Source: DATJGF01 sp035495315 (GTDB taxonomy: Bacteria; Verrucomicrobiota; Verrucomicrobiia; Limisphaerales; UBA8199). From it: 59,392 bases of DNA. The stretch covers positions 1 through 59,392 of the forward strand of contig DATJGF010000064.1 in the NCBI GenBank assembly GCA_035495315.1, read 5' to 3'. Below, piece by piece: positions 25,965 to 34,959 of this stretch. The translations under genes and the position numbers were made by a program. A model generated the notes under the pieces. That model was not told the DNA's origin. It was given only the letters and a program-made list of their open reading frames with translations, and did not search any database. Each line of letters begins with the position of its first letter. Position 1 is the stretch's first letter.

Positions 25965-26739
25965 GGCTACCATTCGAGCCGTGATCGTCGACGATGAGGC
26001 GCCGGCGCGCAATCGCCTGCGTCAATTGCTCAAGGAGGAAGCTGATTTTCAGATTGTCTCCGAGTGCGGCAACGGCAGGCACGCCTTGGAAATCATTCAG
26101 CGTCAAAAACCCGACCTGGCCTTTCTGGATGTGCAGATGCCGGGGCTGACGGGTTTGCAGGTCTGCGATGCGGTGCTCAGCGCAGGGGCGAACTTGCCCT
26201 GGATCATCTTTGTGACGGCCTACGACGAATACGCGTTGAAGGCTTTTGAGCTGCACGCACTCGATTACCTGCTCAAGCCGTTTGATCGAGAGCGTTTCCA
26301 AAATGCGCTACGTCACGCGCGCCAGCAAATCAGGCATAGCGGCGAGGGCCAAACTGAACAAAAGCTGGTGGCGATGCTCGAACATCTCCGCAACGGATCG
26401 CGCGCGCCCGATCGGCTGGTGTACAAGCAAAATGGACGGGTCATTTTTGTCAGGACCGAGACCATTGACTGGGTGGAAGCCGATGGCAATTACGTCCGCC
26501 TGCACGCCGGAAGAGATTCGCACTATTTCCGCGAAACCTTGGCAGGAATTGAGGAGCAATTGGCCCGGGAAAAATTCATGCGCATCAGCCGCTCGGTCAT
26601 CGTGAATCTCGACCGCATCAAGGAGCTGCAGCCTCTCTTCTACGGCGACTATGTGGTAATCCTCCAAGACGGCTCCCGCCTCAACATGAGCCGGACGTAC
26701 CGCGACCGATTGGAAGCGGTCATCGAACGCCGCGCATAA
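25954..26739 (+). CDS. LytTR-family response regulator
   Basis: A 261-residue DNA-binding regulator. The receiver domain has phospho-acceptor Asp59 in LAFLDVQMPG, with DDE at 13-15 and the conserved Lys in YLLKPF. The C-terminal LytTR domain reads ETIDWVEADGNYVRLHAG to MRISRSVIVNLDRIKELQP. The start is the ATG at 25954; the longer frame upstream overlaps the kinase gene and is not used. It is activated by the LytS-type kinase encoded by overlap upstream. Targets are not visible. Confidence 0.94.
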   Translation: MASEATIRAVIVDDEAPARNRLRQLLKEEADFQIVSECGNGRHALEIIQRQKPDLAFLDVQMPGLTGLQVCDAVLSAGANLPWIIFVTAYDEYALKAFELHALDYLLKPFDRERFQNALRHARQQIRHSGEGQTEQKLVAMLEHLRNGSRAPDRLVYKQNGRVIFVRTETIDWVEADGNYVRLHAGRDSHYFRETLAGIEEQLAREKFMRISRSVIVNLDRIKELQPLFYGDYVVILQDGSRLNMSRTYRDRLEAVIERRA

Positions 26740-26994
26740 GCACCCGCACAATACGGTTTACGTCCGCTGCCGAAGAGAGGGCCGACCGCTGGCACCTTAA
26801 CCTCCCGTTTCGCAAGCGCATTGTCGGAGCTGCGCTCGGACGGACTGGATTGGGCGCCCAATGGGTCTTGCGTGAGTTTTGTCCTTGCGCTTCGATGTTG
26901 AGTACTGGATGGTGACTTTAAAGCACTTAATAATGTCGTGTAGCAACTCGAATGCCCCACAGTGCCTAATCGCCGAAGCTAACGCCTGTTCGCT

Positions 26995-28263
26995 ATGACT
27001 GGACCCCAACTCTCGGCGGCGTTCTTTCTGCAGATGTTCGTGATCCTCTTGGCCTGTCGGCTGGTCGGCGCCATGTCGCGACGGTTGGGCCAGCCGCAAG
27101 TTGTTGGGGAAATGATCGCCGGCGTATTTCTAGGGCCTTCGCTCTTTGGCCTGGCCTTTCCGGATCTTCAGCAACTGGTCTTTCCAAAGGACTCATTGAA
27201 GGTTTTGTATGTGGGTGCACAGCTGGGAGTCGGCATCTATATGTTCCTGGTGGGTGTCGAATTCGACGTGGCGACGTTCCGGAGCCGGGCGCGCAGCGCG
27301 GCATCCGTTTCCGCTGCGGGGATGCTCGTTCCGTTCGTTTTAGGAGGCGGCTTGGCCGTCGCCTTGGTGAAGGTGCCACAATTGTTCTCGGAAAAGGCGA
27401 CGCTGTTGGAATCGATGCTGTTTCTGGGCGCCGCGATGTCGATCACGGCGTTTCCAATGCTGGCGCGGATTATTTATGAACGTGGCTTAACAGGGACCCC
27501 GCTGGGGACGCTGGCCCTGGCGGCGGGTGCGATTGGCGACGCCGGAGCCTGGTGCGTGCTGGCGATTGTGTTGGCCAGCTTTGGGGCGGGACCCTTGATA
27601 GCAGTGAAGGCTATCGGCGGCGGCATAATCTATGCGCTGATCGTGCTGACCATTGGAAGAAAACTCCTGAGCCAACTTGGCCGTCATGTCGAGAAGGCAG
27701 GAGAGCTTTCGCCCACTCTGCTGGGGATCGTCTTAATGCTGTTTATGATCGCAGTCTGGATCACGGACAGCATAGGAATTCATGCCGTATTCGGGGGATT
27801 CCTGCTCGGAATCGCAATGCCCCGGGGCCGCCTTGCACGCGAACTCCAACGGCAGATTGAACCCTTTGCCGTCGTGTTCCTGCTGCCGATGTTCTTTACC
27901 TTCTCCGGATTGAACACGCGTCTGGATATGGTTAACAGTCCTCAATTGCTACTGATCGCAGCGGCGGTTATTGGGATTTCCTGCATTGCCAAAGGGGGGG
28001 CTTGTTGGGCGGCCGCGCGCCTGCACGGCGAAGATAACCGCACCGCGCTGGCGGTCGGAACCCTGATGAATTCACGCGGTCTGATGGAACTTATCATCAT
28101 AAACATTGGACTGGAAAAAGGGGTTATCCGCCCTGCCCTTTTCTCGATAATGGTCCTTATGGCGATCGTAACCACGCTGATGGCTTCGCCCGTGTTTGAG
28201 TGGGTTTATGGACGTCATGCGAGGAAGCTCGGCGTGTTGAACCCCGCGCCGATTCAGGCCTAA
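26995..28263 (+). CDS. CPA2-family cation:proton antiporter (Kef/NapA type)
   Basis: An integral membrane Na+ or K+/H+ antiporter of 422 residues with about 12 helices. Family marks: VVGEMIAGVFLGPSLFG near the start, and FLGAAMSITAFPMLARI, then GDAGAWCVLAIV, which carries the ion-binding Asp. It ends shortly after the membrane domain with no RCK (TrkA-N) domain, so it is a short form. It is flanked by the LytTR regulator and a receiver-only gene, with 255 bp upstream where no feature is seen. Ion specificity is not determinable. Confidence 0.92.
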   Translation: MTGPQLSAAFFLQMFVILLACRLVGAMSRRLGQPQVVGEMIAGVFLGPSLFGLAFPDLQQLVFPKDSLKVLYVGAQLGVGIYMFLVGVEFDVATFRSRARSAASVSAAGMLVPFVLGGGLAVALVKVPQLFSEKATLLESMLFLGAAMSITAFPMLARIIYERGLTGTPLGTLALAAGAIGDAGAWCVLAIVLASFGAGPLIAVKAIGGGIIYALIVLTIGRKLLSQLGRHVEKAGELSPTLLGIVLMLFMIAVWITDSIGIHAVFGGFLLGIAMPRGRLARELQRQIEPFAVVFLLPMFFTFSGLNTRLDMVNSPQLLLIAAAVIGISCIAKGGACWAAARLHGEDNRTALAVGTLMNSRGLMELIIINIGLEKGVIRPALFSIMVLMAIVTTLMASPVFEWVYGRHARKLGVLNPAPIQA

Positions 28264-28486
28264 AATCAGGCCCATCTCCGCGCAACTCACAGGCGCTGAA
28301 ATACTTGCGAAGGCGCCATTTCCGCATAAATCCCGACGCTGATCGGGTCTAATTCGAGTAGGCGCGAGCGCGCTAACTGCTATCGTGTTCAGAGCGAAGC
28401 ACGATATGATTTGCACCCCGATAATAACAACGCAGGCCTCGAATTTGGGACACATCCTGGTTCAACCGGTGACTGCGACTCTCACT

Positions 28487-28909
28487 ATGGTTTCCAGGCG
28501 CCGTAAGCGGGTGTTAATCGCCGATGACGACAATATCCTGCTCAAGGCGCTTTCGATGAAGCTGCGTAATAATGGCTACGAGGTGATCACGACTTTAAGT
28601 AGCGTCAACACCATCAGCCTGGCCCGCTCGACCAGACCCGACCTCATTCTCCTCGATATCAATTTCCCGGACGATGCGGCAAATCCTGGCACCGCCTGTG
28701 ATGGGCTGGTTATCATGCAATGGCTCCGCAGCATCGATGAGACCAGGCGCACGCCGATTATCATCATGACTGGCGAGGATCCTAAGCGTTATCGCACACA
28801 ATCCCTGGCCGCGGGCGCTGTCGCCTTCTTTCACAAGCCAATCCGACCTGACGAACTGTTACCGGTCATCCGTCGCGCGCTGGGCGAAGATCCCGCCGGC
28901 CTGAGTTGA
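28487..28909 (+). CDS. single-domain response regulator
   Basis: A receiver-only protein of 140 residues. Phospho-acceptor Asp57 lies in LILLDINFPDD, the acidic pocket is ADDDN (about 12-16) and the conserved Lys is in FFHKPIRPDELL. There is no output domain, as in CheY/Spo0F-type proteins. The insertion DDAANPGTACDG after the Asp lengthens the beta3-alpha3 loop. The start ATG 28487 is preferred, as the preceding 34 codons are unlike a receiver. Its partner kinase is unknown; the hybrid kinase at 32885 is a candidate. Confidence 0.9.
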   Translation: MVSRRRKRVLIADDDNILLKALSMKLRNNGYEVITTLSSVNTISLARSTRPDLILLDINFPDDAANPGTACDGLVIMQWLRSIDETRRTPIIIMTGEDPKRYRTQSLAAGAVAFFHKPIRPDELLPVIRRALGEDPAGLS

Positions 28910-29000
28910 GTCGTAGCGCTCGTTCATAACACTTCCTCGCCGCTACACAGCCCAAAAAACGCTCTGGACATGAGCTCCCATTTGCCGGAGAACAGTGGGC

Positions 29001-29852
29001 ATGAAAACGTGGCTCCTCTCTTTGTCCGTCGCGTTGGCCCCCTCGCTCTGTCTGCTTGGAGCAAGCGCCGCGCCCGCGCCTGTTCGCGTGCTGTTAATTA
29101 CCGGCGGATGCTGCCACGACTACGAGAAACAAAAGGATATTCTTAAAAAAGGTCTGGAAGCGCGGGCGAACGTTATAGTCGACCAGGTCCATTCACCTGA
29201 TACCAGCACGCATCCACCCTTGCCCATCCTCGGTAATCCCGATTACGCCAAGGGCTATGACGTCGTAATCCACGATGAATGTGGGTCAGATATTTCCGAG
29301 CCTGCCACCGTCGAAGGGGTCCTCAAGCCGCATCGCGACGGTCTGCCTGGCGTTAATCTGCACTGCGGCATGCATTCTTACCGTATTGGAAATCCCAATG
29401 ACCCCGTAACGGTTGGAACACCTCATGGCCTGTGGTTCGAGTACTTGGGACTCCAGTCCAGCGGCCATGGACCGCAAAAACCAATTACGATCGCTTTTTC
29501 CGATAAGCAGAACCCCCTTGCGACGGGATTGAGCGATTGGACCACGATCCAGGAGGAGCTCTACAATAACGTGCACGTCTTCGATAGCGCTCATGCGATC
29601 GCGCATGGCCGACAGGTTGTCGAACGGAACGGCGCGGAAAAGACCGATGATTATGTGGTCGTTTGGACAAACGAGTACGGTCCCAAAAAGACTCGGGTCT
29701 TCAGCACCACGATCGGCCATAACACTGCGACCGTGCAGGACCCGCGTTATCTCGAACTCCTCACCCGAGGAGTCCTTTGGGCTACTGGTCATCTCAATGA
29801 CGACGGTACGCCGGCGCCCGGCTATGGTCCAACCTCCTCCAAAGGGGAATAG
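29001..29852 (+). CDS. secreted ThuA-like domain protein
   Basis: A second ThuA-fold protein, about 283 residues, with a signal peptide (MKTWLLSLSVALAPSLCLLG) and the family strands VRVLLITGGCCHDYEKQ, GYDVVIHDECGSD, VNLHCGMHSYR and FSTTIGHNTATV. It is exported and probably acts on a sugar or keto-sugar, by analogy to ThuA. It is followed by a multi-pass membrane protein and a Tat-exported isomerase on the same strand, echoing the grouping at 7-10 kb. The ATG at 29001 is chosen over the GTG at 28995. Confidence 0.88.
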   Translation: MKTWLLSLSVALAPSLCLLGASAAPAPVRVLLITGGCCHDYEKQKDILKKGLEARANVIVDQVHSPDTSTHPPLPILGNPDYAKGYDVVIHDECGSDISEPATVEGVLKPHRDGLPGVNLHCGMHSYRIGNPNDPVTVGTPHGLWFEYLGLQSSGHGPQKPITIAFSDKQNPLATGLSDWTTIQEELYNNVHVFDSAHAIAHGRQVVERNGAEKTDDYVVVWTNEYGPKKTRVFSTTIGHNTATVQDPRYLELLTRGVLWATGHLNDDGTPAPGYGPTSSKGE

Positions 29853-29919
29853 ACCTGGGAATTAAACGCCTCGGAGTGCACTGGACATGAATTACCTGAG
29901 CTCATGCACCTGATGTGGC

Positions 29920-30765
29920 ATGAGTCCCGTTGAACCCAGACTAAATCCTGAGGGCCGCGGACCCGATTCAGTTCCCGTTTTGGGAATTGGCATTGCGCCT
30001 GATATCGCCATAAAAGGCGGCCGAGTTGCTCGAATCAAACGCGGTCAGGCCTTGTGCGTGATGGCTCTGGGAAGTTGGCTGTTAATCACGATGTTACTGG
30101 TCACGATCGTGACGTGGAAACACCCGCGCCTGCGAGCGACGATCGGCATGGGTTGGGGGTTGATCCTCCTTTGGGTTGTCCTCGGCGGCACTCTGATGCG
30201 TCGCTGCCGTGAATCGATTCGCGCGACGGTGCTTCCGCTGAAGCTGGACTGGCGGCTGAAATTCATACTTCTGTCCACCGCGCTGGTGCTCATCGAAGAG
30301 GCAATTACCACCTCCATGACTAATCTCGCTCCGCTCTTCGGTGTTAACATCGGCGAGGCGTACATCACCGCTTCAACAAATTATTTCGACGTGATTGGAT
30401 TGCATAGCGTCGTCGTTATCGTACCGATGTTCGTCGGTTGGGCCTTAATTCTGTCCCGTTATGACTTCAGCCCGTTCGAAGTATTTTTGCTTTTTGGCAT
30501 GACCGGGACACTGGCTGAGTGCAGCTTTGGTTGGAACCATTTGTCCGAGTTTGCGATGTGGATTTTCATCTACGGACTGATGGTTTATTTGCCGAGTTAC
30601 TGCGTGCCAACCGAGCGCAAGAAACGCCCACCGAGGTGGTATCATTATCCGTTGGCGATTGCTGTAACTTTTCTCTTTATCCCAATTGTGCCTCTTCCCC
30701 TGGTCGCCGGTTTGCTCTTTCCGCACCACCCCCGGATCCATTTTCCTCCTATCGCCGCGAGTTAA
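29920..30765 (+). CDS. multi-pass membrane protein of unknown function
   Basis: A 281-residue protein with six or seven hydrophobic segments, beginning after a 40-residue hydrophilic N-terminus (LCVMALGSWLLITMLLVTIV first). No known family is recognised. The segment with FGMTGTLAECSFGWNHL between helices is notable, and the final helix is Pro-rich. It lies between the ThuA gene and the exported isomerase gene, so it may take part in the same process. Confidence 0.7.
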   Translation: MSPVEPRLNPEGRGPDSVPVLGIGIAPDIAIKGGRVARIKRGQALCVMALGSWLLITMLLVTIVTWKHPRLRATIGMGWGLILLWVVLGGTLMRRCRESIRATVLPLKLDWRLKFILLSTALVLIEEAITTSMTNLAPLFGVNIGEAYITASTNYFDVIGLHSVVVIVPMFVGWALILSRYDFSPFEVFLLFGMTGTLAECSFGWNHLSEFAMWIFIYGLMVYLPSYCVPTERKKRPPRWYHYPLAIAVTFLFIPIVPLPLVAGLLFPHHPRIHFPPIAAS

Positions 30766-30856
30766 GGGAGAGGGCTGGATTTAGCCAAGAATGGACCCGA
30801 AAGTCATCTAAAACCGTTCTGGTCATTAATCCCCTTTTCGGCTACTCAGTTGAGCT

Positions 30857-31828
30857 ATGACGACAAACAAAGTGTCGCGGCGGGCTGCTCTGAAGCAAAC
30901 TAGTGTCCTGGTCGGCGCAGCATTTGCCGGAAACGAACTGTCCAGGTCTGCCGCGGCATCGGACCAATCGCCACGGCAGCAGAGCAATTCGCGTCCTTTC
31001 CTGTTTTGTTTAAATACGGCAACGATCCGCGGACAAAAACTGGGGATCCTGAAAGAAATCGAAGTGGCTGCGCAAGCGGGCTATGACGCGATTGAACCGT
31101 GGGTTGACGGCATCGAAGAATATGTCAAAAACGGAGGGAGCCTTTCTGATTTGCGCAAACGGATCAGCGATTCGGGATTAACGGTCGAAGGGGCGATTGG
31201 ATTTCCCGAGTGGATTGTCGAGGACGACGCACGCCGCGCCAAGGGTGTGGAACGCGCAAAACACGAAATGGATGTGGTGGCGCAAATTGGGGGAAAGAGA
31301 TTCGCGTGTCCGCCGGCAGGCGCGACCGAATTGCCAAAACTCGATTTGCTGAGAGCGGCGCAACGCTACCGGGTACTGTTGGAGGCCGGCCATGAATTCG
31401 GCCTCGTTCCCCAACTCGAGCTGTGGGGTTTCTCCAAAAACCTTAACCGCTTAGGCGAGTGCGTCGCCGTGGCGATGGAAACAGGGCACCCGAATGCGTG
31501 CGTGCTGGCGGATATTTTCCACCTCTACAAGGGTGGATCGGATTTTCATAGCTTTCACCTCTTGTCTGGAAAGGCGGTTCAGGTTTTGCATATGAACGAT
31601 TTCCCCAGTGAGCCGCCCCGGGAGAAGATCGACGACAGTTTCCGCATTTTTCCCGGCGACGGCTCGGCTCCAGTTACTGAAACGCTGAGAGCGCTCCATC
31701 AAACCGGTGGTCAGAAGGTCCTCTCGCTCGAATTGTTTAACCGCAAATACTGGTCAGAGAATCCCTTCGAGGTCGCTAAAGCCGGCTTGGGCAAAATGAA
31801 AACTGTGGCAGAAAAAGCAGTCGCTTAA
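30857..31828 (+). CDS. Tat-exported sugar phosphate isomerase/epimerase-family protein
   Basis: A xylose-isomerase-like TIM-barrel protein of 323 residues with an N-terminal twin-arginine motif (SRRAALKQT) and a hydrophobic stretch, so it probably acts in the periplasm. The barrel carries Glu in LVPQLELWG, Asp in CVLADIFHLY, and His in VLHMND. An exported isomerase implies substrate modification outside the cytoplasm, consistent with periplasmic sugar oxidation by the Tat-exported oxidoreductase at 8617-9993. Confidence 0.85.
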   Translation: MTTNKVSRRAALKQTSVLVGAAFAGNELSRSAAASDQSPRQQSNSRPFLFCLNTATIRGQKLGILKEIEVAAQAGYDAIEPWVDGIEEYVKNGGSLSDLRKRISDSGLTVEGAIGFPEWIVEDDARRAKGVERAKHEMDVVAQIGGKRFACPPAGATELPKLDLLRAAQRYRVLLEAGHEFGLVPQLELWGFSKNLNRLGECVAVAMETGHPNACVLADIFHLYKGGSDFHSFHLLSGKAVQVLHMNDFPSEPPREKIDDSFRIFPGDGSAPVTETLRALHQTGGQKVLSLELFNRKYWSENPFEVAKAGLGKMKTVAEKAVA

Positions 31829-31894
31829 ACTCGGCTCGATAGAACGAGATTAGAAGCCCCAAACAAAGCCGCAGAGAGCAAGCTCGATTTTTAA

Positions 31895-31922
31895 GGCAGG
31901 CCTGTAGAGTACAGGTTTTGCC
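31895..31922. terminator. hairpin between convergent genes
   Basis: CCTGTA-GAG-TACAGG (31901-31915) is a perfect 6-bp stem, extended by GGCA (31895-31898) with TGCC (31919-31922) through two G-T wobbles. It sits between the isomerase (plus) and rpsT (minus) genes. TTTT follows on the plus strand. It could terminate both, but the U-tract is weak. Confidence 0.35.
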
Positions 31923-31960
31923 CTCGTTTTGCCGCGAGTGATTCGTGGCCGACAGGACGG

Positions 31961-32224
31961 CTACTTGGCTTGGGTGAGACGAAGCGCCAGGCGAGACTTC
32001 TTGCGGTCGGCCTGGGCGCGGTGAACGACCCCGGCTTTGGCAGCTTTGTCAAACGCGGAACTGATCTGCCGGAACGCTTTTGCAGCATCCTCTTTTTTGC
32101 CGGCGCCAAGCAGTTGCAGGTAACCTCGTTCCAAGGTGTGGAGGCGCGATTTTACGCTGCGGTTGTGCAAACGCTTCCGGGCACTGCTGCGCATGCGTCG
32201 TTCGGCTGATTTCGTATTGGGCAT
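31961..32224 (-). CDS. rpsT: 30S ribosomal protein S20
   Basis: Binds 16S rRNA early in 30S assembly. The 87-residue protein has the typical N-terminus MPNTKSAERRMRSSARKRL and the closing AKAGVVHRAQADRKKSRLA. Highly basic and helical, it is of normal length. It is monocistronic, as often, with its own promoter at 32262-32289. Confidence 0.97.
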   Translation of the reverse strand: MPNTKSAERRMRSSARKRLHNRSVKSRLHTLERGYLQLLGAGKKEDAAKAFRQISSAFDKAAKAGVVHRAQADRKKSRLALRLTQAK

Positions 32225-32261
32225 AGTGAATCGGTCAAAACCAATCGTTCAAAGGGGCGCA

Positions 32262-32289
32262 ACGTTACTCGAATCGGGAGAATTGTCAA
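32262..32289 (-). promoter_or_regulatory. putative promoter of rpsT
   Basis: On the minus strand TTGACA (32284-32289) is followed after 16 bp by TAACGT (32262-32267), 38 bp upstream of the rpsT ATG. The -35 is perfect and the -10 weak. Confidence 0.4.
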
Positions 32290-32376
32290 CGGCGAAGCAC
32301 AGTCAGGGTGCAAGCTGACCTTTTTTCTTGCAGGAGAGGACGCCCGCGCTACCAACCAAGTGCGAACCCGCACTGG

Positions 32377-32751
32377 TCAAAAACGAATCGCGAAGATCTT
32401 TAAGCCGGTTACCCGCCCATTAATTGGATCGCGGGCGGCGTTGTCTTCAGGCGAACCGTACTCCGGCGGGGCCAATGGGTTAATAAACTGAAGTGGCCGC
32501 CGTTTTTTTACCGCCTCAATAGCAATGCCGCTGTAAATGTGCGTGCCTTTGATGACTTCGTTGGGTTTGAGCTCAGTAAAAGTAATCGTCGATAGGCCCA
32601 CACCGGCGGTTTGGAGTTCGAGTGATTTTCCTGCCTTAGTTGGAGCGGAGTTGGTCAGGGGAAGTTTAGTATTCGGTGCATTAGTAGACTGAGACTGGGC
32701 GTTTACAGCGAAGGCGCAGCAAAGAGCCATCAACACTAGTAATCTCCTCAT
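32377..32751 (-). CDS. small secreted protein of unknown function
   Basis: A 124-residue protein with a signal peptide (RRLLVLMALCCAFAVNAQ) and a Thr/Asn-rich linker. No family is recognised; the core TFTELKPNEVIKGTHIYSG is followed by INPLAPPEYGSPEDN. The ATG at 32751 has AAAGG upstream at good spacing; the longer frame from 32841 is unlikely. It diverges from the hybrid kinase gene. Confidence 0.7.
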   Translation of the reverse strand: MRRLLVLMALCCAFAVNAQSQSTNAPNTKLPLTNSAPTKAGKSLELQTAGVGLSTITFTELKPNEVIKGTHIYSGIAIEAVKKRRPLQFINPLAPPEYGSPEDNAARDPINGRVTGLKIFAIRF

Positions 32752-32884
32752 AAACAACCTTTCGCATGAACCTGACAAAACAAGCTCAGGCACCTCTGAA
32801 GCTTTGTCAAGATGCACTAGTTTGAAGAATTTTGGTGGCATCTGGAATGCTCTCTTAAGAATCAGACTGAAAGGTCACGAGTCG

Positions 32885-34837
32885 ATGAACAAGGTATTAC
32901 GGATTCTCCACCTGGAAGATGAACCTGATTTCTCTGATCTGGTTAGAACCCTACTGGAAAAGGAAGGGTTTAAAGTCAAGCTCCAACGGGTCGAAAATCT
33001 GGCTGATTTCGAAGCTGCATTGCGAGCTGAGGAATTCGACGCCATCCTGGCCGATTACATGCTGCCGACCTGTAACGGCCTGGATGCCCTCCAAAGCGCG
33101 CTGGCAACATGTCCAGACACTCCTTTCCTGCTGGTATCGGGAACCATTGGGGAGCAAGCAGCTATTCAGAGTCTGAAATCGGGCGCGACGGACTACGTGC
33201 TGAAGCTGTGGCCGGAGCGCATGGCGCCAGCAGTCCGTCGCGCTGTTCAGGAAGCGGAAGAACGGCGCCAACGCCAACAAGTCGAAACCGAGCTGGTCCG
33301 GCGCGAGAAGTACTTTCGCACTTTAACGGAAAATGCGCTCGATATCCTGACGGTGCTTAATCGGGATGGCCTGTATCTCTATAATAGTCCTTCGTTGAAG
33401 CGCGTGCTGGGTTATGAGCCAGGCGAACTGGTCGGACGCGAGGCGTGGGGCTTTATACATCCTGATGATCTCGAAGTCACGCGAACCGCCTTCGAACAGG
33501 CCATTAAATACCCGGACCGACCGGCTCGCGTGGAATTTCGATTTCGACACGAAAATGGGTCCTGGAGGTATTTGGAGGCTGTTGGTCAAAGCCACCTCGA
33601 GGATCCCGCCATCGGAGGAGTGGTGATCAACTCCAGAGACGTCAGCGACCGTAAACAGGCTGAGTCAGAGTTGCGCGCCAGCGAAAACCAATTACGCCAG
33701 GCGCAAAAAATGGAGGCGATTGGGCAACTCGCGGGAGGGGTCGCGCATGATTTTAACAATATCTTAACGGTCATTCACGGTCATGCCTCACTGTTGTTGG
33801 CTAAAGCCCACCTGGCAGGCGATAATGCGCGGTCCGCCCAGCAGATTACTCAGGCAGCCGAACGGGCCGCCGCCCTGACCCGCCAACTCCTTGCGTTCGG
33901 TCGCCACCAAATTATGCAACCCCGCCCACTCGACTTGAACGAAATCGTCGTCACCATGACCAAGATGGTCAGCCGCGTGCTGGGCGAAGACATTGCCCTC
34001 GAATTAAAATACCTGCCTCGCCCGGCAGTAATCCTCGGAGATGCCGGCATGATCGAGCAGGTGCTCCTGAACCTTGTGGTCAACGCGCGCGAGGCCATGC
34101 CTAAAGGCGGATCGCTGCGTCTATCAATCGAAAGCCTAAAATTGGCGGCGGCAAATGTGGGCCACCAACCGGAAGCCCGAGCCGGCGAGTTCATCTGCCT
34201 TGCCGTTAGCGACACGGGCTGCGGCATCCCGCCTGAAAACCTTCGGCACATCTTCGAACCGTTCTTCACGACCAAAGAACTTGGCCGTGGCACCGGGCTC
34301 GGATTAGCAACCGCCTACGGAATTGTGAAACAGCACTCAGGCTGGATTGAAGTGGACAGTCAGCCCAGGCGTGGCAGCACGTTCAGGGTCCTTTTGCCGC
34401 GTTTTTGGCAAACCCCACAAGGTGTTGAAGAGTTAACTGAGAGCAAACCGTTGCGCGGAGGCCATGAAACTATACTGGTCGTGGAAGATGAAGCGCCGTT
34501 GCGCGAGCTGGTTTGTAACTTGCTCACCAGTTATGGCTATAGAGTCGTCCCGGCCGAATCTGGCACTCAAGCCCTGGAGCGGTGGAAGGAAGCTGGGAGC
34601 AAAATCGACTTGTTGCTGACTGACCTGGTAATGCCCGATCAGATGAGTGGCCGCGAACTGGCGGAACAGCTTTGGAAGGATCGGCCGGGGCTGAAAGTCA
34701 TTTTCACCAGCGGATATGGCTCGGATATTGTGGGCAAAGAAGCCATAGCCCAAGGCAGGCTCAATTACCTTCAAAAGCCGTATCCGCCTATCCAATTGGC
34801 AAACGCGGTCAGGGACTGCCTGGATGCCATAAACTGA
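32885..34837 (+). CDS. hybrid histidine kinase (REC-PAS-HK-REC)
   Basis: A 650-residue soluble kinase with no membrane helix. It has an N-terminal receiver (Asp57 in DAILADYMLP), a PAS domain (about 140-255, KYFRTLTENALDILTVLNRDG), a HisKA domain with GGVAHDFNNILTVIHGHASL, a HATPase domain with GLATAYGIV, and a C-terminal receiver with IDLLLTDLVMPD. It probably serves phosphorelay or sensing of cytoplasmic signals. The ATG at 32885 follows AAAGG. A discrete output regulator is not encoded next to it. Confidence 0.93.
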   Translation: MNKVLRILHLEDEPDFSDLVRTLLEKEGFKVKLQRVENLADFEAALRAEEFDAILADYMLPTCNGLDALQSALATCPDTPFLLVSGTIGEQAAIQSLKSGATDYVLKLWPERMAPAVRRAVQEAEERRQRQQVETELVRREKYFRTLTENALDILTVLNRDGLYLYNSPSLKRVLGYEPGELVGREAWGFIHPDDLEVTRTAFEQAIKYPDRPARVEFRFRHENGSWRYLEAVGQSHLEDPAIGGVVINSRDVSDRKQAESELRASENQLRQAQKMEAIGQLAGGVAHDFNNILTVIHGHASLLLAKAHLAGDNARSAQQITQAAERAAALTRQLLAFGRHQIMQPRPLDLNEIVVTMTKMVSRVLGEDIALELKYLPRPAVILGDAGMIEQVLLNLVVNAREAMPKGGSLRLSIESLKLAAANVGHQPEARAGEFICLAVSDTGCGIPPENLRHIFEPFFTTKELGRGTGLGLATAYGIVKQHSGWIEVDSQPRRGSTFRVLLPRFWQTPQGVEELTESKPLRGGHETILVVEDEAPLRELVCNLLTSYGYRVVPAESGTQALERWKEAGSKIDLLLTDLVMPDQMSGRELAEQLWKDRPGLKVIFTSGYGSDIVGKEAIAQGRLNYLQKPYPPIQLANAVRDCLDAIN

Positions 34838-34959
34838 AGATACAACCGGCGCTGGCGATAAGCCGCAGCCTTTGCCGATGCGAATGCACACGCGCGCATA
34901 ACGCCTGGGCAGCGACACTCTCTACTCAGGCACCAGAGTCCCTCAGTTCGACTGAACAA

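Noticed and set aside
28332..28347. CCCGA/TCGGG hairpin after the antiporter as a terminator
   Set aside because: The stem is only 5 bp with no U-tract, too weak to support.
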